Assembly: GCA_024638815.1 (NCBI GenBank)
Contig: JAHEJM010000002.1
Location: 1 to 64,000, forward strand
DNA: 64,000 bases
Direction: 5' to 3'
Origin: Acidimicrobiales bacterium
Lineage (GTDB): Bacteria; Actinomycetota; Acidimicrobiia; Acidimicrobiales; SZUA-35
Shown here: piece after piece, positions 1 through 8,334 of the stretch
How positions within the stretch are numbered: position 1 is the first letter of the stretch
How the letters are laid out: every line of letters begins with the position of its first letter
Translations under genes and position numbers: made by a program
The notes under the pieces: model-generated
Database searches by the model: none
The model's input: the letters and a program-made list of their open reading frames with translations, nothing else
What the model was told of the DNA's origin: nothing

Positions 1-1
1 C

Positions 2-958
2 ACCGGCACCGGTCTCGGTGGTCGAATCAGTCGGGACGATGTCCAGCGGTACATCGAGGCCAACAAGCTCACGTCGTCGGAATCGTCGGAATCGCCGGCT
101 GAGCCGGCGCCCCCGCCCCCTCCGGCGCAAGCACAACCGGCGCCCCAAGCGGCTCCGGCCGCTCAGCCTGCACCACAGCCGGCCCCCCAGCCCCAGCCGG
201 CGGCGTCGACGCCGGTTCCGGCATCGGAAGTCCAGGCCGGTATCCGCGACGTCGTGGTGCCCATGTCCAACATCCGGTTGCGCACCGGTGAACATATGGT
301 CATGTCGAAGTCGGTCGCACCCCACACCCTGACCGCCATCGAGATCGACTACGAGGCGGTGGAGCAGATTCGCAAGGTCCACGGCGCCGAGTTCAAGAAG
401 ACGGAAGGCTTCAGCCTCACCTATCTGCCGTTCATCGCCCGGGCCGCCATCGACGCCCTGCGGGAGTATCCCCACCTGAATGCCTCGGTGGGCGATCGTG
501 AACTGATCGTTCACAACTACGTCAACCTGGCGGTTGCCGTCGATCTCGATTTCCAGGGGCTGTTGGCTCCCGTGGTTCGCGACGCCGACGGGAAACGCAT
601 GCGGTCCATCGCTCGGGACATCTCCGATCTGGCCCGTCGGGCTCGGTCCAAGCAGCTGTCGCCCGATGAGCTGTCCGGCGGTACCTTCACCCTGACCAAT
701 GCCGGCAGCTATGGCACGATGATGCAGTTCCCCATCATCAACCAGCCGCAGGTCGCCATCCTCTCCACCGATGCGGTCAAGCGCAAGCCGGTGGTGGTCG
801 AGGACGACTTCGGCAACGAGTCCATCGTCGTGCACTCGGTCGGCGTCCTGGCCATGGCCTGGGATCATCGGGCCATCGACGGTGCCTATGCCGCCGCCTT
901 CCTGGCCCGGGTCAAGGAGATCATCGAGACCCGCGACTGGACGGCCGAACTGGCCTGA
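2..958 (+). CDS. 2-oxoacid dehydrogenase E2 (dihydrolipoamide acyltransferase), 3' part
   Basis: Incomplete at the window edge; reading frame 2 is open from the first bases. The visible part begins in the end of a peripheral subunit-binding domain (GLGGRISRDDVQRYIEAN), continues through a Pro/Ala/Gln-rich swinging linker (about bases 110-240), and then a complete acyltransferase catalytic domain. The catalytic signature DHRAIDG lies near base 863-883, with the active His and Asp. E2 enzymes carry acyl groups on a lipoyl arm and pass them to CoA inside the pyruvate, 2-oxoglutarate or branched-chain complexes; which complex this is cannot be told from the visible part. The lipoyl domain itself is upstream of the window. 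The next gene makes the lipoyl cofactor this protein needs. Confidence 0.93.
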   Translation, partial: TGTGLGGRISRDDVQRYIEANKLTSSESSESPAEPAPPPPPAQAQPAPQAAPAAQPAPQPAPQPQPAASTPVPASEVQAGIRDVVVPMSNIRLRTGEHMVMSKSVAPHTLTAIEIDYEAVEQIRKVHGAEFKKTEGFSLTYLPFIARAAIDALREYPHLNASVGDRELIVHNYVNLAVAVDLDFQGLLAPVVRDADGKRMRSIARDISDLARRARSKQLSPDELSGGTFTLTNAGSYGTMMQFPIINQPQVAILSTDAVKRKPVVVEDDFGNESIVVHSVGVLAMAWDHRAIDGAYAAAFLARVKEIIETRDWTAELA

Positions 959-979
959 TCGAAAGGACGCCCGAGCTCT

Positions 980-2734
980 GTGAATCCGCTCACCATCGCC
1001 ACCGGCGGACCCGCCGCCTCATCACTCGACGCAAAGGATGGGGCCGGCTCGGTGCCGCCCGGAGACGGTTCGGCATTGAGGATACGGTGGCTGGGTCGGG
1101 TCGACTACTGCGAGGCGTGGGATCTACAGCGGCGGTTGCACGCAGGATCAGACAACCATCTGCTGCTGCTGGAGCATCCTCCGGTCTACACCACGGGACG
1201 AAGTGCCGACCGGTCCAACCTGCCGGCCGATCTGGCGGCGCTGGGCGCACCGGTGATTCCCGTCAACCGAGGCGGGGACGTCACCTTCCATGGTCCGGGC
1301 CAGTTGGTCGGCTACCCGGTGCTGTCGGTGCCGGGACGTCGCGGCGGCGGCATGGCCGACACCGTGGCCTGGGTCCGCTCGGTCGAACAGTTGCTGATCG
1401 CGGTGCTGGCCGACCTCGGGCTGGCGGCCGGTCGCCTCGAGCGATACCCGGGAGTATGGCTCGAACCCGACTCGGATCGAGCCCGCAAGATCGCCGCCAT
1501 CGGGGTTCGCCTTAGCCGGGGCAGGTCGATGCACGGCTTTGCCCTCAACAACACGGTTGATCTCGAGTGGTTTCGAGCGGTCGTGCCGTGCGGCATCGCC
1601 GACCGGGAAGTCACGTCGCTGGCGGCCGAGGGGGTCGATGTCTCGACCGAGCGCCTGGTCGAGCTGATCACGGCCAACATTGCCCCCATAGCCGGTGACC
1701 TGACTCCCGAATTCGCCAACGTGGTGTTTCGTCACCGACCCGACGATCTTGCCCCCTTCTCCCGGGGTGCCGGCGTCGGCGATCCGGTCGACGTCGCTCC
1801 TGATCGGGGGGTTCCGGTGCGTCTGGGGCGCCGGCTGGACGAGGCCGGCGTGGGCGAAGGTCTCGATCTGTCGGCCCGCAAGCCTGAATGGATGCGGGTC
1901 AAGGTCCGTACCGGCGAAACCTACCGTCGATTGAAGTCGACGGCCCGGGATCTCCGGCTCACCACGGTCTGTGAGGAGGCCGGCTGTCCGAACATCTTCG
2001 AGTGCTGGAACGAGGGCACGGCCACCTTCATGCTGTTGGGGGAGCGGTGCACACGGGCCTGCGGCTTCTGCCTGGTCGACACCAGAAAACCGCTCGATGT
2101 CGACGTCGGCGAGCCGGATCGAGTGGCTCGGGCCGTTCGGGATCTCGGCATCAGCTTCGCCGTGCTCACCATGGTGGCCCGGGACGACCTGGACGACGGG
2201 GGTGCCGTTGTCGTGGCCGACACCGTCCGGGCCATTCGCCGGCTCGCCCCCGATGTCGGTGTCGAGGTACTGATTTCCGACCTTCAGGGTTCTGATCGTG
2301 ATCTGGCCACCGTCTGTGATGCCGAACCCGACATCCTCAACCACAACATCGAGACCGTACCCCGGCTCCAACGGGCGGTCCGGCCGTCGGCGTCGTATGC
2401 CCGCAGTCTCACCGTTCTGGCTCGGGCCAAGGACCACGGCCGGGTCACCAAATCCGGCATCATCGTCGGGATGGGTGAGTCGTTCGACGAAGTGGCCGCA
2501 ACACTGGCCGATCTGGCCGCCGTCGGAGTCGACATCGTGACCATCGGCCAGTATCTGCGGCCGACGTCGACTCATCTCCCCATTGCCCGTTGGTGGACGC
2601 CCGACGAGTTCGACCGGCTCAAGGCCATTGGCGAGCAGGAACTGGGATTGACCCACGTCGAGGCCAGTCCACTTACTCGGTCCAGCCACCATGCCGGTTC
2701 GGTGGCGTCGGTGGTGGCCGAACCGAGTACCTGA
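980..2734 (+). CDS. LipB-LipA fusion: octanoyltransferase + lipoyl synthase
   Basis: One 584-residue ORF carries two normally separate enzymes. Residues about 30-250 are LipB (octanoyl-ACP to protein transfer): RGGDVTFHGPGQLVGYP, then KIAAIGVRLSRG with the catalytic Lys170, HGFALN, and VPCGI with the catalytic Cys204. After a linker (about 252-298), residues about 300-584 are LipA, the radical-SAM sulfur inserter: the auxiliary cluster cysteines C331, C336 and C342, the SAM-cluster CTRACGFC (C357, C361, C364), and the C-terminal SPLTRSSHHAG whose RSS supplies the serine ligand. All key residues of both halves are present, so both should be active. GTG start at 980 follows GAAAGGA. It lies 21 nt after the E2 gene whose product it modifies, so co-transcription is likely. 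No stop or frameshift separates the halves. Confidence 0.96.
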   Translation: MNPLTIATGGPAASSLDAKDGAGSVPPGDGSALRIRWLGRVDYCEAWDLQRRLHAGSDNHLLLLEHPPVYTTGRSADRSNLPADLAALGAPVIPVNRGGDVTFHGPGQLVGYPVLSVPGRRGGGMADTVAWVRSVEQLLIAVLADLGLAAGRLERYPGVWLEPDSDRARKIAAIGVRLSRGRSMHGFALNNTVDLEWFRAVVPCGIADREVTSLAAEGVDVSTERLVELITANIAPIAGDLTPEFANVVFRHRPDDLAPFSRGAGVGDPVDVAPDRGVPVRLGRRLDEAGVGEGLDLSARKPEWMRVKVRTGETYRRLKSTARDLRLTTVCEEAGCPNIFECWNEGTATFMLLGERCTRACGFCLVDTRKPLDVDVGEPDRVARAVRDLGISFAVLTMVARDDLDDGGAVVVADTVRAIRRLAPDVGVEVLISDLQGSDRDLATVCDAEPDILNHNIETVPRLQRAVRPSASYARSLTVLARAKDHGRVTKSGIIVGMGESFDEVAATLADLAAVGVDIVTIGQYLRPTSTHLPIARWWTPDEFDRLKAIGEQELGLTHVEASPLTRSSHHAGSVASVVAEPST

Positions 2735-2749
2735 GCCGGCCGCCGGCTC
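2733..2749. terminator. GC-rich hairpin at the end of lipBA
   Basis: A perfect 7-bp stem GAGCCGG/CCGGCTC with a 3-nt loop overlaps the TGA stop codon of the fusion gene. It separates this gene from the convergent minus-strand gene ending at 2770, so it could serve both directions. No U-tract follows. Confidence 0.45.
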
Positions 2750-2769
2750 GTGCCGGCAACGACCCTTGG

Positions 2770-3039
2770 CTAGGACATTATGGCGCTCGATGTCCCGCCC
2801 GCCGACCCCCGGCCCCCGTACCAGAACCACACCCTGACCAGCACAAACCACAGGGCGTGAGCCAGGGCGACGATGGTTCGCCCCGCCAGCAGCCAGCCGC
2901 AGGCGACGATCAGTACACCCAACTGATGACCGAGCAGTGCGACCCGGTGCTGGTTTCGGACCACGGTCGAGAGCCTGGTTCCAATCGGGAGACTAAGGCC
3001 GTAGCCGGTCAACAACAATGCGGTGGAAAGCGGGTGCAC
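2770..3039 (-). CDS. Small predicted membrane protein, unknown
   Basis: 89-residue ORF with a GTG start. I do not recognise the family. Two hydrophobic stretches are visible: a shorter one near the N-terminus (STALLLTGYGLSL) and a long one in the middle (about residues 38-73, containing GVLIVACGWLLAG and LWFVLVRVWFWY), so it could span the membrane two or three times. It is downstream of, and on the same strand as, the hypothetical gene ending at 3126. No ribosome-binding site is obvious. The start is uncertain because the frame stays open upstream without an ATG. Confidence 0.4.
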   Translation of the reverse strand: MHPLSTALLLTGYGLSLPIGTRLSTVVRNQHRVALLGHQLGVLIVACGWLLAGRTIVALAHALWFVLVRVWFWYGGRGSAGGTSSAIMS

Positions 3040-3125
3040 CGGTTCAGTGTGCCCGGCGGCGTGCTCGGTTCCCCGGAGCCGGCGGCGGGCGGAGGATGAC
3101 GGGGGTGGGTGGCCCCGGAACAGGC

Positions 3126-3938
3126 TCAGGGAAGCTCGATCATGGCCGGCGGCCCGCTCCCGGCAGCCGGGCCGCAGACCGTTCGGCTCGTGCCCGGGTC
3201 AGCCTCGCCTGTTGCCCTCGGGGCCCCGAGACCGAACTCGCCGGGACGGGGGGAAGAGCATCGATCCAGCACCGTATCGATGGCGGCTCCGGCCTGGCGA
3301 ACCAGATCGTGCTCGATGTCCACGGCCCGAGCCCGGAGATCGGCGTGTGCCAGTTCGAACGCGGCCAGAAGGCGATCACCCTGGCTCCACGGCGGTCGCC
3401 GGGACAGCTCCAGCTCGCGCTCGGTCACAAGAAGCGGGAATCGAGTGGCCGGCTGGAGTAGGGAGTCGGGCAGGGCCGACACCATGGCTCGTCGTCGAAG
3501 TCGATTCTGCCACCACCGGCCCAGGCTGTTGATGGTCGTCGGAGGGACCAGGGCCGGACCCAACCGCTGGACTGCAGCGACCATTGTCTCCCGCCATCGA
3601 TCGGCATCCTCGGGATTCGGCTCGAGTGTTGCCAGAACGCGAACGTGCCGCCGCAGCGCATCACCGACCGCGCCCTCGGCCTCGTCCTGAACGCGCCGGC
3701 AGGCCGTGAGCAGCACGGCGGCCTGCGGCTGGGCCGTCCGGATCCAGAACTCGTCAGCGGTCACCGCCACCCCGGCCCGGCTCTGGCGTCGGACATTGGC
3801 CTCGACTCCGATCAGCTGGGCCCGGGTCAGATCATGGGCGGTGGTGGCGTGGGCCAGGTCGGAACGAAGCAGGTGTTCCGCCGCCCGGAGACGGGTCGCC
3901 AGTCGCTCGGTTGCCACCGTGAATGCGTTGTCGTCCAT
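3126..3938 (-). CDS. Hypothetical protein, alpha-helical
   Basis: About 270 residues; I do not recognise a family or motif. The sequence looks predominantly alpha-helical with many Ala/Arg/Leu heptad-like stretches, no transmembrane segment, and a low-complexity Gly/Pro-rich tail after about residue 235. The start at 3938 is chosen because GAAGGAG lies 9 nt upstream; another ATG at 3944 would be only 3 nt from that site. It is divergent from the VOC-domain gene at 4116, sharing a 177-bp spacer, and may be transcribed with the small membrane ORF ending at 2770. Confidence 0.6.
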   Translation of the reverse strand: MDDNAFTVATERLATRLRAAEHLLRSDLAHATTAHDLTRAQLIGVEANVRRQSRAGVAVTADEFWIRTAQPQAAVLLTACRRVQDEAEGAVGDALRRHVRVLATLEPNPEDADRWRETMVAAVQRLGPALVPPTTINSLGRWWQNRLRRRAMVSALPDSLLQPATRFPLLVTERELELSRRPPWSQGDRLLAAFELAHADLRARAVDIEHDLVRQAGAAIDTVLDRCSSPRPGEFGLGAPRATGEADPGTSRTVCGPAAGSGPPAMIELP

Positions 3939-4115
3939 AGCCATTTGCTCCTTCGGCAGCCCGGGCTGTGACGGCAAGAGCCGAACGGTCCATTTCATGC
4001 TCGTCCTGCCGATCTGCAGGTCGTGCCCGGTGGCATTCGGGCGGGAGCTCGCCGAGTGGTCGGAGATCCGGGCACTGGGCGTTGACGTGGGGAATGGACG
4101 CTATGCTGCCCGGGC

Positions 4116-5291
4116 ATGACATCGATCGGGCCGGACTGGTGGGTGGTCGATGGTGTTGCCACGGCGTGGTTCGACGTCCCGTCGCTGATCGAGGGAGCTG
4201 CGCTGGCCGGGCGCATCGTGGAGCTGTCGTCCGAGATCGTGGTCGATTTGCGGGCGACAGGCATGCGGGTGCGCCTCGACTCAGACCAGCATGCCGACGC
4301 TGTGTCGGTGGTGGCGCGGGATCTCGGGCTGGCCGCGAACCCTGCAGTGGTGCAGCAGTTGAGCGTCGTGTTCGAATCCGCGAACCCAACTGGTGTGAGG
4401 CGGTTCTGGCAGCGCGTGCTCGACTACGAGCCTGGGGGGGATGGCGGTTTATCGGATCCGTTGCGGCGCGACCCCGCGATACGGATCCGGCAGTCGACCG
4501 AGCTGCGACCGCTTCGAAATCGCATCCATCTCGATGTAGTGCGGCCGGCGGCGGCGGTCGAGCAGGCGAGCCTTGGTGAGGCATCCGGACCGTACGGGGT
4601 CTGCCACACCGATCCCGACGGCAACGAGGTCGATCTGGTGCCGGGCGAGGTGCTCGGCGAGACGATCGGGACAGCCGACTGGCAGGCGGTGTTCAGCGCG
4701 ATGGTGTGCTACCGCACCACCTCGCCGACGCAGCAGCGTGACCTGGCCGCCGCAGCAGCGGCGCTGGGCGACGACACGGGCTTCCCACTGCAGGTCGACC
4801 TGCGTCCCGGGCTTGTGATCATCGACAGTGGCAAAGACCAGTGGGAAGACGACGCCAACGGTCTCGAGCTCGACTTCACCGACCTTGCAGGAAACCTTCA
4901 GGCCGCTGCCCGCTATCTCGGTGCCACTGCGGAACCGGAGTTGGCGCGCTTCGCTCAGCTCTTCCTCGACGCCGCCGACGTCGACGCGGTCCGAGCGTTC
5001 TGGATCGCCGCGCTCGGCTACATCCACGACTTGCGAGCCGGGGTCACCGACATCTACGATCCGCGACGGCTGAACCCGGTGCTGGTGTTTCAGGAGCTCG
5101 ATGCTTTGGAGACGGAGCGGCGCCGACAGCGCAACCGCATCCACTTCGAGCTCGCAGTGCCGCCAGAGTTCGCGCAGACGCGCCTCGCCACGACGGTCGC
5201 AGCCGGTGGCCAGCTCCTTGACGAGTCGGAGAATCGCTGGCGGGTCGCCGACCCCGAAGGCAACGAATTGGTGATCGTCAGTGGGGCATGA
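4116..5291 (+). CDS. Tandem VOC (glyoxalase-like) domain protein with pterin-dehydratase-like segments
   Basis: 391 residues built as two similar halves. Each half has an alpha/beta segment of about 90 residues that resembles a degraded pterin-4a-carbinolamine dehydratase (for example about residues 45-90, RVRLDSDQHADAVSVVARDL), followed by a VOC/glyoxalase_6-type domain. The VOC halves share the pattern FWQRVLDY ... NRIHLDV ... DPDGNEVDLV (about 96-175) and FWIAALGY ... NRIHFEL ... DPEGNELVIV (about 293-389). VOC proteins bind metals or small molecules; no substrate can be given. The start is supported by a -10-like TATGCT at 4102 ending 8 nt before the ATG, a leaderless arrangement. GC3 seems somewhat less extreme than in its neighbours. 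Confidence 0.8.
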   Translation: MTSIGPDWWVVDGVATAWFDVPSLIEGAALAGRIVELSSEIVVDLRATGMRVRLDSDQHADAVSVVARDLGLAANPAVVQQLSVVFESANPTGVRRFWQRVLDYEPGGDGGLSDPLRRDPAIRIRQSTELRPLRNRIHLDVVRPAAAVEQASLGEASGPYGVCHTDPDGNEVDLVPGEVLGETIGTADWQAVFSAMVCYRTTSPTQQRDLAAAAAALGDDTGFPLQVDLRPGLVIIDSGKDQWEDDANGLELDFTDLAGNLQAAARYLGATAEPELARFAQLFLDAADVDAVRAFWIAALGYIHDLRAGVTDIYDPRRLNPVLVFQELDALETERRRQRNRIHFELAVPPEFAQTRLATTVAAGGQLLDESENRWRVADPEGNELVIVSGA

Positions 5292-5460
5292 GCTCGCATT
5301 CGTCTGAGCTCCACGCTCGGCGGTTTCTGGCGACGATTTCAGCGGGTTGCGTTCGTCATGCATCGTGGCCTCGACGTTGCCGGCGAATCAGGGTCGAGTT
5401 CGGCCCGAATCGGCCGTTCTCCGGCGTGGGCCCGGGGTGGCCCCGGCTACGATCGGCACC

Positions 5461-6570
5461 ATGTTCAGCCAACGCCTGGAACGAGTCCGAACGGCCATGG
5501 GCGTGGCCGGTGTCGATGTGCTCATGTTGTCGGTGGGCTCCGACCTTCCCTGGCTGGTCGGCTATGAGGCCATGCCTCTGGAACGGTTGACGATGCTGGT
5601 GCTCCCGGTCGACGGACGGGCCGAGCTTTTCGTCCCGGCACTCGAGGTGCCTCGGGTCCTGGAACGGCCGGAGATCTTCCGGGTGCGAGGCTGGACCGAG
5701 ACCGAGGATCCGGTGGCGATGGTTGCCGAATCGGTCGGTGCGGCCGAATCCATCGCCATGGGCGATCACACCTGGAGCCGATTTCTGATCCAGCTCCAGG
5801 ATCGCCTGCCCCGAGCTCGGTGGCAGCCGGCCGGTTCGATCCTCGGCCCGCTTCGGGCGGTGAAGGATGCCCGAGAGGTCGAGCGACTTCAGGCTGCGGC
5901 CTCGGGCGTGGACCGCATCGCTCGGGCCCTTCAGAACGGCGAGATTCCACTGATCGGGCGGACCGAGGCCGAGGTTTCGGCCGACCTGGGTCGGCGCATA
6001 CTCGAAGTAGGTCACGGCAAGGTCAATTTCGCCATCGTGGCCGCCGGTGAAAACGCGGCCAGCCCTCATCATCATCCGGGTGATCGGGTCATCGAGCCGG
6101 GTGAAGTCGTGCTGTGCGATTTTGGCGGCACAACGGCCGAGCCCCAGGGCGAACCGGGATACTGCTCCGACATCACTCGTTGCGTGTACACCGGCGAGCC
6201 GCCGGCCGAGTTCGTGGAGCAGTACAGTGTCCTGGCCGACGCCCAGCGACAGGCGGTTGAAGCGGCCAAGCCGGGCATAGCGGCCGAGGAAGTGGACCGG
6301 GTGGCCCGCGATGTCCTGGCCGCGGCCGGGCTCGATCAGTGGTTCATCCATCGCCTCGGCCACGGCATCGGCGTCGACGCCCACGAGGACCCCTACCTCG
6401 TGTCGGGCAACCACCGGCCGCTGGAGGCCGGCAACGCTTTTTCGATCGAGCCCGGTTTCTACATCCCTGGCAAGTGGGGGGCTCGCATAGAGGACATCGT
6501 GGTCTGCACCGATGTCGGGCCGCGCCCACTCAACACCGTCGATCATGCGTTGGCCGTGGTCGAGGGCTGA
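5461..6570 (+). CDS. M24-family Xaa-Pro aminopeptidase / creatinase-like protein
   Basis: 369 residues. An N-terminal creatinase_N-type domain (about 1-135) precedes a pita-bread M24 domain. The five expected metal ligands can be placed: LCDFGGT and YCSDITR (two Asp), HRLGHGIGVDAHEDPYL (His), SIEPGFY and RIEDIVV (two Glu). It probably removes N-terminal residues before proline in cytoplasmic peptides, although close relatives have other hydrolase activities. The frame is open further upstream, but the ATG at 5461 is preferred because TACGAT at 5448 ends 7 nt before it (leaderless pattern) and upstream residues do not belong to the family. Confidence 0.9.
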   Translation: MFSQRLERVRTAMGVAGVDVLMLSVGSDLPWLVGYEAMPLERLTMLVLPVDGRAELFVPALEVPRVLERPEIFRVRGWTETEDPVAMVAESVGAAESIAMGDHTWSRFLIQLQDRLPRARWQPAGSILGPLRAVKDAREVERLQAAASGVDRIARALQNGEIPLIGRTEAEVSADLGRRILEVGHGKVNFAIVAAGENAASPHHHPGDRVIEPGEVVLCDFGGTTAEPQGEPGYCSDITRCVYTGEPPAEFVEQYSVLADAQRQAVEAAKPGIAAEEVDRVARDVLAAAGLDQWFIHRLGHGIGVDAHEDPYLVSGNHRPLEAGNAFSIEPGFYIPGKWGARIEDIVVCTDVGPRPLNTVDHALAVVEG

Positions 6571-6576
6571 TTCCGG

Positions 6577-7425
6577 GTGATCGGCTTCGACGGGGCCACC
6601 GTCCTGCTCCAGTGGGCCACCGGGGGGCTGCTGTTCTGCTGGGTCACCACCCGCCATCGTCAGGTCGGCCTTGGCTACGGTTGGCTGCTGCGAGCGGTCT
6701 ACGGGGCCATGGCCCTGGTCTCGGTCGTACTCGGGATGGCCTTCAACCCCGACCTCGGGCGTGATCTCGCCGCCGCCGGAGTCGCCATCGCCGCCTCGGT
6801 GGCCCTGGCCCGATCGGTACAGCGTCGCCGGGCCGGAGTGGCCCATCAACGACAGCTGGCGGAGGCCCGCAGCTCACGCCTGGCGGCCATGACCGGCATC
6901 GACCGGACCGAGGCCGACAAGGACACCGGGGGGCCGGAGTTCGACCCCCGCCTCGACTTGGCGGCCCCCGTCATCGGTCTGGTCGGCGTCGTGGCGACCG
7001 GAATGGCGGGGGATCCGGCGTGGTTGGCGATTGCCCGCCTGGTGGCCGGCACCGTCTTCCTCGGTGCGGTCAGTGACGCCATGTTGCTGGGCCACTGGTA
7101 CCTCGTCCAGCCCGGCCTCGATCGGCGGTATCTGTCGGAGCTCGTGAGATGGACCGGCATCGCCTGGGCCCCCGTTGTCGGACTGTTGCTGATACCGGTC
7201 GGCATGCTGTCGGTATTGGGTGGCGAGATCGACGACGGTTGGGGGGGCATGCTCGGTTGGTTCTGGCTGGGCTGTGCCGTCACCACCATCGTGCTCGTGT
7301 TGGCCACCGTGGCGGCATTGCGGGAACGGCAGTATTCGGCCGTGATGGCCGCCACCGGTCTGCTCTATCTGGCCATTCTCACCGCCTTCGGAACCGACTT
7401 GGTGGCTCGGGCCCTGCTGGCGTGA
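6577..7425 (+). CDS. Multi-spanning membrane protein, unknown
   Basis: 282 residues with about seven hydrophobic segments: two N-terminal, one near 65-80, then after a charged cytoplasmic loop (about 84-125, rich in Arg/Glu) a C-terminal bundle of four or five. I do not recognise the family. It starts with GTG only 6 nt after the M24 peptidase stop, so it is probably translated from the same transcript. Confidence 0.7.
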   Translation: MIGFDGATVLLQWATGGLLFCWVTTRHRQVGLGYGWLLRAVYGAMALVSVVLGMAFNPDLGRDLAAAGVAIAASVALARSVQRRRAGVAHQRQLAEARSSRLAAMTGIDRTEADKDTGGPEFDPRLDLAAPVIGLVGVVATGMAGDPAWLAIARLVAGTVFLGAVSDAMLLGHWYLVQPGLDRRYLSELVRWTGIAWAPVVGLLLIPVGMLSVLGGEIDDGWGGMLGWFWLGCAVTTIVLVLATVAALRERQYSAVMAATGLLYLAILTAFGTDLVARALLA

Positions 7426-7488
7426 GTTCGGGTCACGCCACTACCGGGTTGGCTACACAACAGCTACTGTGGTGCCGAAGGAGACATC

Positions 7489-8316
7489 ATGCCACGCGCC
7501 ATATGGAGCGGCGCCATCAGCTTCGGACTGGTCTCGGTTCCGGTCAAGTTGTACACCGCCGTCAGCCGCAAGTCGGTTCGGTTCAACCAGATCGATGCCA
7601 AGACCAACAGTCGGGTCAAGCAGAAGCGGGTCAACGCCGAGGGTGACGAGGTGCCGTACGAGCAGATCGTCAAGGGCTATGAGATCTCGAAGGACTCCTA
7701 TGTCCTCGTGACCGAGGAGGAGTTGGCGGCCCTGACCCCGAAGACGTCACGGATGATCGACATCACCGACTTCGTGAACGAGGCCGAGATCGACCCCGTG
7801 TTCTACGATGCCGCCTACCATCTGGTCCCCGATGAGCTGGCCCGCAAGTCCTACACGCTGCTGTCGAGGGCCATGGAGGAGGCCGGAAGGGTGGCGATCG
7901 CCACCTTCGTGATGCGGACCAAGCAGTATCTGGTTGCCATCCGGCCGATGGAGGGTCGGCTCATGATGTCGACCATGGTGTATGCCGACGAGTTGGTCTC
8001 ACCGGCGGAGATTCCGGGCCTGGACGACCTGGACGAGATCGAACTCTCGGATGCCGAGATGGCCATGGCCGGCCAGCTGATCGACTCGCTGGCCACCGAG
8101 TTCGAAGCCGACCGCTATCACGACACCTATCGGGAACAGGTGATGGACCTGCTGGAGCAGAAGGCGTCGGGCGAGGTTCGAGCCATCGAGGCCGCACCGG
8201 CTGATGAGGAGGCGGCCGTCGTCGACCTCCTGGCCGCCCTCGAGGCCAGTGTCTCGGCGGCCAAGGAGGCTCGAAAGGCCGGCTCCAAGACATCGAAGGC
8301 GGCCAAGTCGGCCTAG
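7489..8316 (+). CDS. ku: Ku protein, non-homologous end joining
   Basis: 275 residues, typical bacterial Ku size. The N-terminus MPRAIWSGAISFGLVSVPVKLY is the family hallmark, followed by the DNA-encircling core with KGYEISKDSYVLVTEEEL and the RPMEGRLMMSTMVYADEL region. The C-terminus (about 245-275) is a short basic Lys/Ala tail of the kind that contacts DNA in other bacterial Ku proteins. Ku homodimers thread onto double-strand break ends and recruit LigD. GAAGGAG lies 6 nt before the ATG. The adjacent downstream gene is a LigD-type polymerase, so the two form a repair operon. Confidence 0.97.
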   Translation: MPRAIWSGAISFGLVSVPVKLYTAVSRKSVRFNQIDAKTNSRVKQKRVNAEGDEVPYEQIVKGYEISKDSYVLVTEEELAALTPKTSRMIDITDFVNEAEIDPVFYDAAYHLVPDELARKSYTLLSRAMEEAGRVAIATFVMRTKQYLVAIRPMEGRLMMSTMVYADELVSPAEIPGLDDLDEIELSDAEMAMAGQLIDSLATEFEADRYHDTYREQVMDLLEQKASGEVRAIEAAPADEEAAVVDLLAALEASVSAAKEARKAGSKTSKAAKSA

Positions 8317-8334
8317 CCGCTGTCGTCATCGCCC

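Noticed and set aside
1148-2851. 567-codon minus-strand open frame over lipBA
   Set aside because: Antisense of a gene whose catalytic residues are all intact.
2590-3998. Several overlapping plus-strand frames (for example 3018-3461, 3109-3690)
   Set aside because: Low-complexity Arg/Gly/Pro products, opposite to a minus-strand gene with a good ribosome-binding site.
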